From positions 75,001 through 139,000 of the forward strand of contig JAXRKP010001102.1 in NCBI GenBank assembly GCA_037039925.1: DNA of 64,000 nt, given 5' to 3'. Positions 1-13,519 of the stretch are shown piece by piece; the first letter of the stretch is position 1; the number at the start of each line of letters is the position of its first letter. Source of the DNA: Doris montereyensis. Lineage: Eukaryota > Mollusca > Gastropoda > Nudibranchia > Dorididae. Made by a program: the position numbers and the translations under genes. Under the pieces are notes generated by a model. The model saw only the letters and a list, made by a program, of their open reading frames with translations, was not told the DNA's origin and searched no databases.

Positions 1-55
1 CACAAACACAGAGGGTGCCATCCTGTCGCTGGACCAAGAAAAGGCCTTTGACAGG

Positions 56-1227
56 GTGTCGCACTCTTTTCTAAACAAAACACTACAAAAGAACAACTTA
101 GGTTCACACTTTACAACATGGGTTAAAATCTTATACAAAAAACCGCAAAGCCAAGTTCTGATAAATCACACGCTTTCTGACACATTTAGTTTAACGCGGT
201 CTGTTAGGCAGGGGTGCCCCCTTTCACCTCTGTTATACACTCTCGCTTTGCAGTCGTTGTTGGAGAAAATAAGGGAAAACCCGCTCATTAAGAACTTTAA
301 CATTCCAAATAACCCAAAGAAAAACTAATCGCTTTTGCAGACGATACAGAATTTTTCATTCACGACAAAAAATCAATTGATAACATCCTGAAGGAATTTG
401 AGTTGATGGGAAAGGCGAGCGGTGCCAAGATTAACATCCAAAAATCTTTCATTATGGGAATTGGCAGGTGGAAAAACAAACAAGATATACACCCACAAAT
501 AAAGCACACTCAAACCATCAAAATTTACGGCATTCATTATAACAATGATCCAACACAACCCCATAGTCAGACATGGGTGGATCTGATCAAAAAGACTGTT
601 ACACTGCTAGAACAGTACAAATACAAAACAGCCACCATGTTTGGACGTGCGGTCATAGTGAACGCGAACCTTGTCCCACGCATACTTTACCAGACCAGTG
701 TGAGGGAACCACCTTTACACACAGTAAAGACCCTCACCAGACACGTTCGAGAGTTTGTCCTCAAATCCACATTCAAAAAAATTAAACGTATTACATTGAT
801 ACAACCCAAACTGAAAGGAGGAATTAACATCCATGACATAAAAACCAAAATCAAAACACAGAGAATAAAATACATACAGTCCTTAGTGAGTGACCCCAGA
901 CAACACCCTATGGGTACATATTATTTTGGACTAAGCTTACAGAAATGTTTAACCTTTCAAAACTCCAACCCACATTTTACTGGCACATTTTCAAGTTTCT
1001 ATAGGTCCTGCAAAGATGCATTGCAACTCGTCGATGCAAAAATCTTGCAGCTTAACTCAAAACAAATCTACCATCACCTAATTCGACTACAAGGCACCAA
1101 TTATAGTGACATCCAATGGGGCCGTCGCTATAGCATCATGGATCACACAGAAACATTCCAAAATATTCATAGGCCTGAAGTGGGGCCGCGCACGAGAGAA
1201 TTTCTTACAGACTCATGTACAACATAA
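56..1227 (+). pseudogene. LINE reverse transcriptase core, frame-broken
   Basis: Segment 56-328 (frame 2) carries RT motifs A and B. Segment about 325-1227 (frame 1) continues with FADDTEFFI and the thumb. Joining the two needs a one-base change in the AAAAA run near 322. The enzyme would do target-primed reverse transcription of LINE RNA. Seen: the motifs and the break. Inferred: the element is dead, or the break is a homopolymer sequencing error. Confidence 0.8.
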
Positions 1228-1634
1228 CACCAACTTCAGAAGGCGTGGCAAAACAAAAAGGTAGAATTAAACAATGTCACACTTGCAACAAGAACACACA
1301 AGAAACAGAAACACACATTTTCTTTACATGCCCAACAATACAGGCAACAAAGTGTATGCTTAGGGACGTGGTGGAAAAACGAACACACTGCTCCGTTGAA
1401 ATAGATAAGGCAATAGCACTACACAAACTGCCAAACAAGGCAAAAGACGATCACTACAGGGCTCTCCAACTCATAGGACAATACAAACTACTCATGTGGA
1501 ACACACGCAACAACACCACCTATGAAAAACATACTCACAGCCCCAGGACTCTTCTTGAAATGTTCATGCGCAAAACATTGGACATTTTCCCTGACTTCTT
1601 ACAACAACTGCACGCCTCCAACACACAAACATAA
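1215..1634 (+). pseudogene. LINE ORF2 C-terminal zinc-knuckle segment
   Basis: A 139-codon open segment downstream of a second frame break. It starts inside the RT C-terminus (the ATG at 1215 is internal; codons upstream in the same frame read FLYRLMYNI with one base restored). It carries CHTCNKNTQETETHIFFTC, the CCHC-like motif typical of the tail of L1/Tx1 ORF2 proteins. The stop at 1632-1634 is the likely natural end of ORF2. AT-rich 3' UTR follows to about 1720. Confidence 0.7.
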
Positions 1635-1837
1635 GCCATCAGGCTCATTGTGTCTTATTTTATTTTCATTTCTACAAATATATCAAACTCTCCCTTATGT
1701 ACATGTATTTAAATTTAGATGAATGGAAATTGTCCTGTAGGTAACCTCAGAGAGAGGTTTTTACCACTGTTTTTGTTTCATAATTATTGTTTACTGCTTT
1801 ATTACTCATTTATGACAATGTATAACAAACACAAAAC

Positions 1838-1911
<74 letters not shown>

Positions 1912-2075
1912 GAGAGAGGGAGGGAGGGAGAGAGGGAGAGAGGGAGAGAGGGAGGGAGAGAGAGAGGGAGGGAGGGAGGGAGGGAGAGAGAGAGGGAGAG
2001 AGAGAGAGAGAAGAGGGAGAGAGAAGAGCGAGAGAGAGCGAGAGAGAGAGAGAGAGAGAGCGAGAGAGCGAGAGC

Positions 2076-2113
<38 letters not shown>

Positions 2114-2246
2114 GGGAAGCCAGATAGACGAAAGAACAGACGGAGAGAAGAGAGAAGAACAAAACGACGGAGACACCAACCAAGCACGAACAGAGAGGAA
2201 AGTGAGACGAGCTGACGGACAGAGACACAGACAACCGACAGAGGGG

Positions 2247-2327
<81 letters not shown>

Positions 2328-2338
2328 GAAGACATACA
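1838..2338. repeat. (GA)n / (GGGA)n purine microsatellite, two blocks
   Basis: Almost pure GA dinucleotides at about 1838-1905 and 2252-2326. A GGGA/GAGC-interrupted purine section and about 100 bp of non-repeat purine-rich DNA (2115-2250) lie between them. Long open frames on both strands here are products of the repeat. Confidence 0.95.
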
Positions 2339-2361
2339 GACAGAGTAGAACATCATGTACA

Positions 2362-2719
2362 CATCGTAAAATTTCTTTGTATTTCGCTATGAATGATTTC
2401 ATTTTGTACAATTTGTTTATTTGCCATGACCACAAAGAAAATGATCATATCTTTAGCCTGTGGAAACACGAAACTTTGAATGTGAATTGTCCTCAATGTA
2501 CGCAAAGTGAGAGAACCTTAAACGCTTTGTCAATGCCCCCCCCCCCCCCAGAGAGAGAGAGAAGCTAACTATTTTCTATCATTTCATAAAATCACTCGCC
2601 CTACCCCCCCCCCCCCAATCCCCTCTTCTCTCCACCCCCACACCACCTTTCTTCTCTTCGTGTGAAGATGTCAAGGAAAAATAAATAAAATAAGAATCAT
2701 CAAATGGACGAAAGGAGAC
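2362..2719. other. No gene seen; C-run rich spacer
   Basis: Ordinary AT-rich DNA with poly-C runs at about 2537-2549 and 2605-2616. No splice-bounded exon or RNA gene was recognised. Confidence 0.6.
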
Positions 2720-2831
<112 letters not shown>

Positions 2832-3027
2832 GGCAGGAAGTGATCGCGTTTGTGTGTATGGAAAGCACGACAAGGCCACCTGCCAAAGACGGCCTGCGTA
2901 CTTGATAAGTGAACGAATTTTGAATCGACTGACGGTCGCTTTCAGGACTCCCACCCCTTTGCCCCTACCCCCCTTCCACCTAGACCTCCACGTCAAGATA
3001 AGCATCAGTATGTGTGAGTGTGCGCAA

Positions 3028-3165
3028 GTATGTGCATGCGTGTGTGTGTGTGGGTGTGTGAATGTGAGACAGAGAGACAGGAAGTTGGCGGAGGGGGAGG
3101 GGGAGGGGGGGGGGGGGAGGAGGGGAGGGGGGAGGGGGGGGGAGGGGAGGGGGAGGGGGAGAAAG
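3028..3165. repeat. (TG)n then G-rich / GGGGA tract
   Basis: A short TG repeat (3038-3060) and then a strongly G-rich tract (3090-3162) with many runs of four or more G. The tract could form G-quadruplexes on the + strand. No gene was seen between 3165 and 3500. Confidence 0.9.
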
Positions 3166-3510
3166 GATAAATGTATCGTGTTTTCGTTTTAAAACTGATG
3201 CTTATATAAATAGGAAAATACGAGAAATATCTTTCCAAAACTGTTCATTTAACTTCTCTTCACATATATGGTTGCAATGAATATTATATTGCCTATGTAT
3301 TAAAATATAACGGATAAATGTGAGAATGAAAAAGAAAAGTTTACATGCCATAATATTACAAATGTACATCAATTTTTATATTACTACCCTGGAGTGAGAG
3401 TTGGAGAGAGACTGGATGGCTGAAATGAGAAGACAAGAAAGAGAGGGATTCATTGTTGAAACTTTCAGAAAGAAAGAAATTTTCCATTGAAACCAAAAAA
3501 AAACCCAAAA

Positions 3511-3676
3511 AACGGGGATCCCCCCAGGTCGAGGCCTGTCCATTGCACTTCGGATGGGCTGACCCAAGGCCGTCTCTAATAGAGACGGCCTTGGCTGACC
3601 CCTGCGATCACCTCAAATGTGGGTGACTCGAGTGCGTAATTTTTCCGTAAGGGGACTGCGTTCGCGCTATCCCCTG
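3511..3676 (+). pseudogene. U1 snRNA pseudogene (5' truncated, hairpin insertion)
   Basis: This matches U1 from the end of stem-loop I to the 3' end: CCAGGTCGAGG, the U1A-binding loop ATTGCAC, GCTGACCCCTGCGATCACC and CTGCGTTCGCGCTATCCCC. About 30 nt at the 5' end, including the 5'-splice-site-pairing sequence, are missing. A 36-bp interruption between 3557 and 3601 contains a perfect palindrome (see findings). It is nearly identical to the complete U1 at 10149-10309 (-) outside these changes, so it is the matching arm of an inverted duplication. Confidence 0.9.
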
Positions 3677-4606
3677 TACAAACTTCTAATGACAATGAAT
3701 AGTAACCACCCTCCACAGCTCTTTCATTTTTCCTCTTCTCGTAACTTTGTGTTAGACAGACCAACTATCTTGGTAAGATTAATCTAGATCTAGAATCTAT
3801 GTCGGGGGAGCGTAAACGCATTTTCGTGAAACTAAATAGATGGCTATCCAAAACAACAAAAGAAGACCAAAAGGCAACAAGCCAACCCCAAGACAGCCCA
3901 AATAGCTAAAATTGATAAGCCTACCGCCTTCATACTAGTATTGGCCAGGGGGAGAATTGGATGCAATCCCGTTATTGTTCATAATGATCTAGCTCTATCT
4001 TATTACAGTTTTCACTTTCATAAACAAAATAATGGCAATATAAAAGTAGATCTAGATTGAGACATTTCACCAATTAGGGCAAAGAAAAGTATAAATTCAG
4101 ATAATTATTTACCTTAAAATTATGGTCTTCCAAATCAAAATTACAGTTAATAGATGAAATAAGTGATAACATGATCCAAGAATGGAATTACATCTACTTT
4201 ATGAAAATTATACCTGAAGATTTTCATCTCTTCTAGTGTTAAATGAATGGACGCGAAATTGATACAAAATTAAGTCAAAGGGAAATAACCAGGTATTTTG
4301 TGTCTGACGATGGTTAAGTCCTCTTGGATTATTTTCATTTTACGTACACGATACCAATGATACTATCTCGTATCTTTGATGACACTCATTGTAGAATGGC
4401 AATTCATGTATCAAAAAGGTAACACAGTCGAGTGTGTGAAATGGAAAGGGAAGGCTTATGAACGAAGGTGTGCAATGGCATTGACGGTAAGACATTCCAC
4501 GAGTGAATGGAGGAGGTGAATCATGCTGAAATAAATAACTAGTGGGATGAGAAGTGGAGAGATAAATGAGAAGGAATGTGTCGATGGATGTTATTGTTAA
4601 ATCAGT
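3677..4606 (+). repeat. Left arm of long inverted repeat (U1-U2 spacer copy)
   Basis: This stretch is the reverse complement, with scattered changes, of 9236-10148. Examples of matched stretches are the CTCTTCTCGTAACTTTGTG-like start, the GGATGCAATCCC region near 3958, and GAGAAGGAATGTGTCGATGG at 4569. Similarity stops at 4606, exactly where U2 begins on the other arm. No coding potential was seen. Confidence 0.85.
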
Positions 4607-4710
4607 AAAACTATACTATGAAAATGAAATAACTGTAAAAATAGATGTAACTAAATAAGTATAGGAATGCATGATTACAATAAATAAAGACATTATAAAT
4701 TTTAAAAACC

Positions 4711-4834
4711 AACACCGGGGCGAGGCATGTACATTGAACTTCGGATGGGCTGACCCCTGGAATCACCTCAAATGTGAGTGACTCGAGTGCGTAATTTTTA
4801 CGTAAAAAGGAGCCTACGTTCGCGCTATCCCCTG
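4711..4834 (+). pseudogene. Second U1 snRNA pseudogene, 5' truncated
   Basis: This begins at the ACCGGGGCGAGG section of stem I/II and runs to TTCGCGCTATCCCCTG. It carries more substitutions than the other copies (CTGGAATCACC, TTTTTACG, AGGAGCCTACG) and lacks the first ~40 nt. It sits between the left arm and the 3'-truncated end of the LINE. Confidence 0.85.
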
Positions 4835-5055
4835 TACATACAAAAAAGCAATGAATGGTGTTTCTAGTCTCTCAAGAAATGTATCCTCTTTCCTTATTTA
4901 TACTGTTGTGGAATAATAAGACTCCTTTTGTCATGTAATGTAATAGGCCCACACAATATGGTGGTCAGCATTGAGAAGTCTCTACGGCGCCGCCATCTTT
5001 CTTTCTGTCATGTCCTCCATTCATGCTGACCATATATGTGTAATGTGATTGGCCA
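4835..5055. other. Unassigned spacer with short inverted repeat
   Basis: This lies between the U1 pseudogene and the truncated LINE. ATGGTGGTCAGCAT (about 4959-4972) and ATGCTGACCATAT (about 5022-5034) face each other around CGGCGCCGCC, suggesting a small foldback or MITE remnant. No gene was seen. Confidence 0.45.
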
Positions 5056-5059
5056 CTGA

Positions 5060-6857
5060 TATCTTTTATTTATATACTTTGGGCTGCATGAGCGTGGAGT
5101 GTCTGATGCGTCTAGGGTTTGATTGGAAGTTGAATTCTCTGATGCGTTAGTTGATGTGTTTGATGATGTGTGCTGGGGTTATGTGTGTGCTACTCAAGTA
5201 CAATATGTGTGGTATGACGAATGTGTTGACTATGACGGCTTTGCCAAATATGGTGGCTGTTTTGTATTTGTAACTGTCTAGAAGATTTGTTATTTTGTCT
5301 TGTATCTGTTGCCATGTGTCGTGGGGTTGTTGTGTTGGGTTACTGTTGTATGGAATGCCGTATATTTTGGTGGTGTCTGTGTGAGTGAGGGCATGGTGAA
5401 GGTCTCGTACTGAGATTTCCTAGACCAATACCCATTATGTGTGATTTGTCGATGTTATTTTTTGCACCACTGGCATGTTGAAATGTGAATTCTTGTAATA
5501 TGTGCTGTATGTCTTGTAGGTGTTCCATGAAGAATGTTGTTGTCGTCTGCATAGGCGATGGGTTTTTGTTTGTGCGTGTTTGGTGCCCTCATTCCTTTGA
5601 TGTTGTCATTTTTGCGTATTTTTTTCTAACAGTGGCTCTAGTATGAGTATGTACAGAATCGGGGACAGCGATCTGCTTAGTGTAAAAGAGTTTGAAAGAG
5701 TGTGGTTGACCGTGATCTGACTGTTTGGTTGTTTGTATAAGATTTTGACCCACTGAGTGAGGTGACGGCCTAGGTTGTTGTGTTCTAGGGTTTTGTGCAG
5801 ATATCCGTGTGATACCGGAGATACTCTGTCGAATGCTTTTTCTTGATCTAGTGTGAGTATGGCTGCGGGTGTGTCTGTGTCGTGTGTGTATTGAATGATG
5901 TCTCTTATAAAATGTGTATGGTTACGAATGTCTCTACCTTGTATGCTGCATTGTTGGTCTGTGTGTATGAGGTTTTTGAGTATCGGTTTTATTTTGTTGA
6001 CAAGTGTTTTGGTCAGTATTTTGTAGTCATTGTTTAGTAAGGGTATGGGTCTGTATTTCTTCATGTTTGTTCTATCGTTATCATCTTTTGGTATGACTGT
6101 TATGTGTGCTGTGTACATTGTGTTTGGTAATTCCCCATTCTCCAGGGTCTCCCCGATAATTTGAGTGAACAGGGGTCCTAGGGTGGGGAAGAAGAATTTG
6201 TAGAATTTGGCCGTCAGTCCGTCTGGGCCTGGCGACTTGTTGTTTGTGAGTTGTTTTGTTCTGGTGTGTAGTTCTTGTATTGTTATGGGTGTATCTTTCG
6301 TGTCCCTGTCTTTGTTGTCAAGGCGTTTGCAGTGTTGTAGTATTTCTTGCTGTGCGTGTTGCTGTGTACCTTCGTCGGTGTAAAGTGTTTTGTAGAAGTC
6401 TTTAAAAGCGTTGGCTATTTCTTTAGGCTCTGTGCATGTATGTCCCTGTGTGTCTACTATTTCTGTAAATGTAATGTGTCTGGGGTTTTTTTGGTATGTT
6501 TTGTTCGACGGCGAGAAAATGCCTAGACGGAGTTTCCTCCGCTATCTCTCGCCATCTGCTCCTAATTAGTGCACCTCTATATTTGTATTGATTGTGTTTT
6601 TGTAGGTGTTCTTCTAGGTTGTCGATAATGTCTGTGTCACTACCGTCTTGTCTTGCACTTCGCAGTGCTTCTGTCAGTATTTTATTTTGTCTGTTCTGTT
6701 CTTGTTTTATTTGTTTTCCTATGTGTTTTGATGTTTCTTTAATTTTGTTTTTTAGGATTTCCCACATCATTTTCCCCTGTCCTTGTTGTGTGTCGTTTGT
6801 AAATTCTTGTATTATTGTTTGGATCGTGTCTGTGTAGTACTGGTCCTCCAACAACAT
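5060..6857 (-). pseudogene. LINE ORF2 reverse transcriptase region
   Basis: Open pieces at 6857-6423 (linker between endonuclease and RT), 6118-5606 (RT: VIPKDDNDRTNMKKYRPI, LTLDQEKAFDRVS, NHTLSNSFTLSRS) and 5552-5340 are in different frames. The catalytic AYADD box lies near 5550 (reads PIAYADDNN). The GQGCPLSP-type motif B is shortened by a small deletion after SLSRS. Function would be reverse transcription; this copy is broken. Confidence 0.8.
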
Positions 6858-7054
6858 ATTGATGAATTTCCATATGTTTTGTTTATTTCTGTCTTTTGTT
6901 TCTTGTTTTCCGTTGAGTGTCAGTACTATTGCTTTGTGATCTGTATACTGTAGGGTTTCTTTAGCATGCTGTATTTGGAAATTGTTGACATGATGTGGGA
7001 TGTATGCTCTGTTGATTCTAGGCTTACTGCCGCTAGTTGAGTGTGTGAGTTGTC

Positions 7055-7467
7055 TCAGTCCCTTGAGGGTTTTGTTGTCTGTATGCGTCCTTTAGATTGT
7101 GTTGTGTTATGATGTGTTTGTTGCTGAGTTTGCCTTAGTCTGTTGGTGATAGTTGTTTCTGCTGCATGTGTCAGGTCTATTTCATGTAGTATGCAGTTAA
7201 AATCTCCCACCACTAGTATGTTGTGCTTTGAAAAATTGTTTGTTATGTAGTCTGATAGATGTTGGTAGAAGGCTGGTTGTTGTCGTCTGTCACTGTTTGC
7301 ATATGTGTTAATGGTTGTGTAGTGTTGGTCGTGTCTGGAGACTTCCACTGCTGTTAGCCTGCCATTGAGTGCGTCGTGTGTTTTGTGTATATGCCATGTG
7401 TTGGATGTTTGTAATATTGTTGTTCCGCCTCCGCGGTTTCCTGTGCTGTGTACTCCATGTTTGAATC

Positions 7468-7501
<34 letters not shown>

Positions 7502-7645
7502 TTTGTTTGCTGCGTATTTTGTACGTATGTTTGTTTCTTGTATGCATATGAAATCTAGTTTGTGTTTTTGTATTAATTGCAGTATGTGATGTAATTTGTT
7601 TTTTAAACCTATAATATTAACGCTACGTATCTTAATTGTTTCCAT
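7055..7645 (-). pseudogene. LINE ORF2 apurinic-type endonuclease domain
   Basis: ORF2 begins with METIKIRSVNIIGLKNK. It has the FICIQET metal-binding motif (catalytic Glu) and the VVGDFNCIL motif of APE-type LINE endonucleases. A CA repeat (about 7473-7500) has inserted a THTHTHTH run into the reading frame after QET. The frame is lost near 7055, before the final SDH-type motif can be recognised. The role would be target-site nicking. Confidence 0.8.
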
Positions 7646-7706
7646 GGTGGAGGGGGAAGAAAAGGGAGGGGGTGTGAAAACTACCAGGATGGGAAACTAA
7701 AAAAGA

Positions 7707-7711
7707 AATCA

Positions 7712-7801
<90 letters not shown>
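7707..7801. repeat. (TA)n microsatellite between LINE ORF1 and ORF2
   Basis: About 45 pure AT dinucleotides. They lie in the inter-ORF spacer of the LINE, so the repeat probably expanded after insertion or belongs to that element's spacer. Confidence 0.95.
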
Positions 7802-7803
<2 letters not shown>

Positions 7804-7868
7804 CTATACATTACTACTAAACACAAGGGGAAAGGAAAAAAACAAAAAACATTAATTAATTTTAAAGA

Positions 7869-9090
7869 TCAAAAATTTAAAGTAAAGAGAGAAGGAAAAA
7901 TTAACACAGTGTATTTTTTAAATCCAGTTTTTGCAGCTGTCGCCCAAGCCTCTCCCGGTGTGGTCGACGACTGTGGCGGCGATGTGTCGGTGTTCATTTT
8001 AAAAGATCTACGGCAAGCGGCCTTGGGGACGGTGACACTAGTGACAGGCTGCTCGCTCGCTCGGGCCCTGACCACCGGTGTTGGTGGCCTGGACCCATCG
8101 CTGCTGTCGTCTTTGTATGTGGTGCGTTGTTGAGTGTTCTGGTGCTGTGGTGGTGGGGATGGTGTGATTTTTTTTTGTGCTTTTGTTTTTGGTGATGAAG
8201 GTGCCGAGGACGAATTTGAGGAGGGGGAGGGCTTGTTGTTTTGCCTCCTCCTCTTCTTGACGACCTCCGTGAAGGTGTCATCTTTTTGTGTGTTTTCGTT
8301 GTTGGTGTTTTGTGTTGTATCTGTTGTTGATGGTCTTGTTTCTGTTTGTTCCTGTTCACTTTGTTGTTGCGGTGCCTGTTGTTGCTTTTGCTTTGATTGT
8401 TTCTGTTTTGGCGGCCGTTGTTGTTGTGGTTTTGTCCAAGGTGTGGCAGGAACACCCTGGCGCTCTGTTTGTTGTGGTCTTGTTGATTTCTTTTTTTGGG
8501 GGGAGGGGGGCATGTCGTTGTCCAGTGACTGTCACAGCCACAGTGCTGACAGGCCTGCTTTCTGCCCGGCATCGTGACCATGACCACGTTGGTTTGTGTT
8601 GCACCTTCTGGCGTCTTCAACAACACCCGCACATAGTGGGGATCTTCTCTTCCTCTTGGGTGTACTTCAGGAGCCACCTGTCGCTGGTTCCCGTAATTTT
8701 TTCTTTAGTGAATGTGCTCGCCCCACTCCTGGCCGCCTCTTCATTGGCTTCAGGGGGCATCCAGTGAAGTACGACCCGTAGGCGTCGATTCTTGCCACTG
8801 TCCATTGTGGCAAAGAAGCCGTCGTAAGCCAGGCTTTCGCCTACAAACACGTACTTTTTTTCCGCCTCCTCCGACATCTTGACAAAAAACATACCCGGCG
8901 TCTCGTACCGGTACACATTCAAGATGTCGGAGGGCTGGATTTAAAAAAAAAATTAAATCATTGTTGCGACCACCGCATGGGTGGCCACAAATGCCTTGGT
9001 CCCCTTGAAATACAGGACGTAAATCCTGTCACGGGAGACATTGTCATAAAAATTTGAATAAGGTAAACAGACCTGTTTGATATGTGCCAT
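7869..9090 (-). pseudogene. LINE ORF1 (gag-like, CCHC zinc knuckle), frame-broken
   Basis: The start codon is taken as 9090 (MAHIKQVCLPYSNF). The first frame break is in a T/A homopolymer near 8945. The second segment (8922-8617) contains KNRRLRVVLHWMPPE, and the third (8677-7994) carries the zinc knuckle CQHCGCDSHWTTTC. The last (8513-7869) is a Gln/Lys/Pro-rich low-complexity tail ending at a stop near 7869. This order matches ORF1 proteins of Tx1/L1-type elements that bind LINE RNA. At least two single-base breaks make it non-functional as read. Confidence 0.75.
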
Positions 9091-9191
9091 TTGAAGAACA
9101 CAAATAGAAATAGAACAGTCTTAACCTTACGGCTAAGACAGTAAAAATAAAACTCCCAATGGAAAAACTACACTGGCCGAGACGAAAACTG

Positions 9192-9225
9192 CACTTTGAT
9201 CTTAGCCAAAAGGCCGAGAAGCGGT
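9192..9225 (-). ncRNA. U2 snRNA, first 34 nt only (interrupted gene)
   Basis: The - strand reads ACCGCTTCTCGGCC then TTTTGGCTAAGATC then AAAGTG. This matches the invariant 5' end of U2 (stem I and the U6-pairing region) with one difference at nt 2. The match stops at nt 34, just before the branch-point-pairing GUAGUA segment is complete, and LINE 5' UTR follows. The remaining ~150 nt of U2 are not found in the window. The sequence upstream (9236-10148) leads to a U1 gene on the same strand. Confidence 0.85.
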
Positions 9226-9235
9226 ACTATTTTAC

Positions 9236-10148
9236 TGATTTAACAATAACATCCATCGACACATTCCTTCTCATTTATCTCTCCACTTCTCATCCCATTA
9301 TCTATTTATTTCAGCATGATTCACCTCCTCCATTCACTTGTGGAACGTCTTACCGCCAACGCCATTGCACACCTTCGTTCATAAGCCTTCCCTTTCCATT
9401 TCACACACTCGACTGTGTTACCTTTTTGATACATGAATTGCCATTCTACAATGAGTGTCATCAAAGATACGAGATAGTATCGTTGGTATCATGTACGTAA
9501 AATGAAAATAATCCAAGAGGACTTAATCATCGTCAGACACAAAAAAAGTACCTGGTTATTTCCCTTGACTGTTAATTTTGTATCAATTTCGCGTTCTATC
9601 ATTTATCATTAGAAGAGATCAAAATCTTCGTATAATTTTCATAAAGTAGATGTAATTCCATTCTTGGACCATGTTATCATTTATTTCATCTATTAACTGT
9701 AATTTTGATTTGGAAGACCATCATTTTAAGGTAAATAATTATCTGAATTTATACTTTTCTATGCCCTAATTGGTGAAATGTCTCGATCTAGATCTACTTT
9801 TATATTGCCATTATTTTGTTTATGAAAGTGAAAACTGTAATAAGAGAGATCTAGATCATTATGAACAATAACAAGATTGCATCCAATCCTCCCCCCCCCC
9901 CCCCCCCCTGGCCTATACTAGTATGAAGGCGGTGGTAGGCCTATCAATTTTAGTTAGTTGGGCTGTCTTGAGTTTGGCTTGTTGTGTTTTGATCTTCCTT
10001 CGTTGTTTTGGATTGCCATTTATTTAGTTTCAAGAAAATGCATTTGCGCTCTCCCGACATAGATCTAGATCAATCACAAAGTTTCGAGAAGAGGAAAATG
10101 AAGGAGTTGTGGAAGGTGGTTACTATTCATTGTCATTAGAGGTTTGTA
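9236..10148 (-). repeat. Right arm of inverted repeat; U1-U2 intergenic spacer
   Basis: The spacer between U1 (3' end at 10149) and the U2 start (9225), both on the - strand. It is the reverse complement of 3677-4606. An expanded poly-C run at 9891-9908 corresponds to a shorter G run in the other arm. U2 promoter elements should lie in roughly the first 60-70 bp above 9225, but none is clear enough to call. Confidence 0.8.
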
Positions 10149-10309
10149 CAGGGGATAGCGCGAACGCAGTCCCCCTTACGGAAAAATTACGCACTCGAGT
10201 CACCCACATTTGAGGTGATCGCAGGGGTCAGCCCATCCGAAGTGCAATGGACAGGCCTCGACCTGGGGACCCCGTTTTGATCAGGGTACCTCCCGTGCCA
10301 GGTAAGTAT
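10149..10309 (-). ncRNA. U1 spliceosomal snRNA gene (full length)
   Basis: A 161-nt match to U1. The 5' end ATACTTACCTG pairs with 5' splice sites. Stem-loop II has the U1A-binding ATTGCAC. The GCTGACCCCTGCGATCACC and AAATGTGGGTGACTCG sections follow, then an Sm-like site AATTTTT and stem-loop IV CTGCGTTCGCGCTATCCCC. Two places depart from the usual consensus. The stem-loop I loop reads GATCAAAACGG where U1-70K normally sees GATCACGAAGG, and the Sm site is followed by CC rather than GG. It may be a divergent expressed copy or an early pseudogene. An octamer ATGCAAAT lies on the + strand at about 10343-10350, upstream of the gene. Confidence 0.9.
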
Positions 10310-13475
<3,166 letters not shown>

Positions 13476-13487
13476 TTGTTATTATTA

Positions 13488-13519
<32 letters not shown>

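Larger units (their letters stand above)
1..1634 (+). mobile_element. Tx1-like non-LTR retrotransposon (LINE), 3' part of ORF2
   Basis: This is the second half of an ORF2 reverse transcriptase, cut off by the left window edge. RT motif A reads SLDQEKAFDRV (about 32-60), motif B RQGCPLSPLLY (about 208-240) and the catalytic FADD box is near 335-346. A thumb and C-terminal domain follow, with a CxxC...H...C zinc-knuckle-like motif (CHTCN...HIFFTC, about 1278-1330). Frame breaks near 325 (in an A run) and near 1206 separate three open segments, so the copy is not translatable as it stands. It is the same family as the LINE at 5.06-9.19 kb on the opposite strand: both have GRAVIVN/GKAVIVN and similar flanking residues. 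Assignment to the Tx1 branch of L1-like elements is by motif style only. Confidence 0.85.
5056..9191 (-). mobile_element. Tx1-like LINE inserted next to U2 snRNA 5' end
   Basis: Reading the - strand: a 5' UTR from 9191, ORF1 (gag-like with a CCHC knuckle) from 9090, a (TA)n spacer, then ORF2 with an APE endonuclease and a reverse transcriptase. It breaks off in the thumb region near 5056, so the last part of ORF2 and the 3' UTR are missing. Both ORFs are interrupted by several frame changes. The 5' end abuts nt 34 of a U2 snRNA sequence. Tx1-clade elements that insert into U2 genes are known (Keno family). This copy fits that behaviour, but its 3' junction, which would prove it, is deleted. 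Confidence 0.85.

Noticed and set aside
1719..2435. Long Arg-Glu / Ser-Leu ORFs on both strands
   Set aside because: Pure consequence of the GA microsatellite; no domain or splice context.
8134..8767. Plus-strand Cys/Phe/Val-rich ORFs
   Set aside because: Shadows of the Gln/Lys-rich LINE ORF1 on the - strand.
9192..9225. 5' chimera formed by template switching between U2 RNA and LINE RNA
   Set aside because: Such chimeras usually carry the small-RNA body joined to a 5'-truncated LINE. Here only the U2 start joins an apparently complete LINE 5' end, and U2 has its genomic upstream spacer. Not fully excluded.
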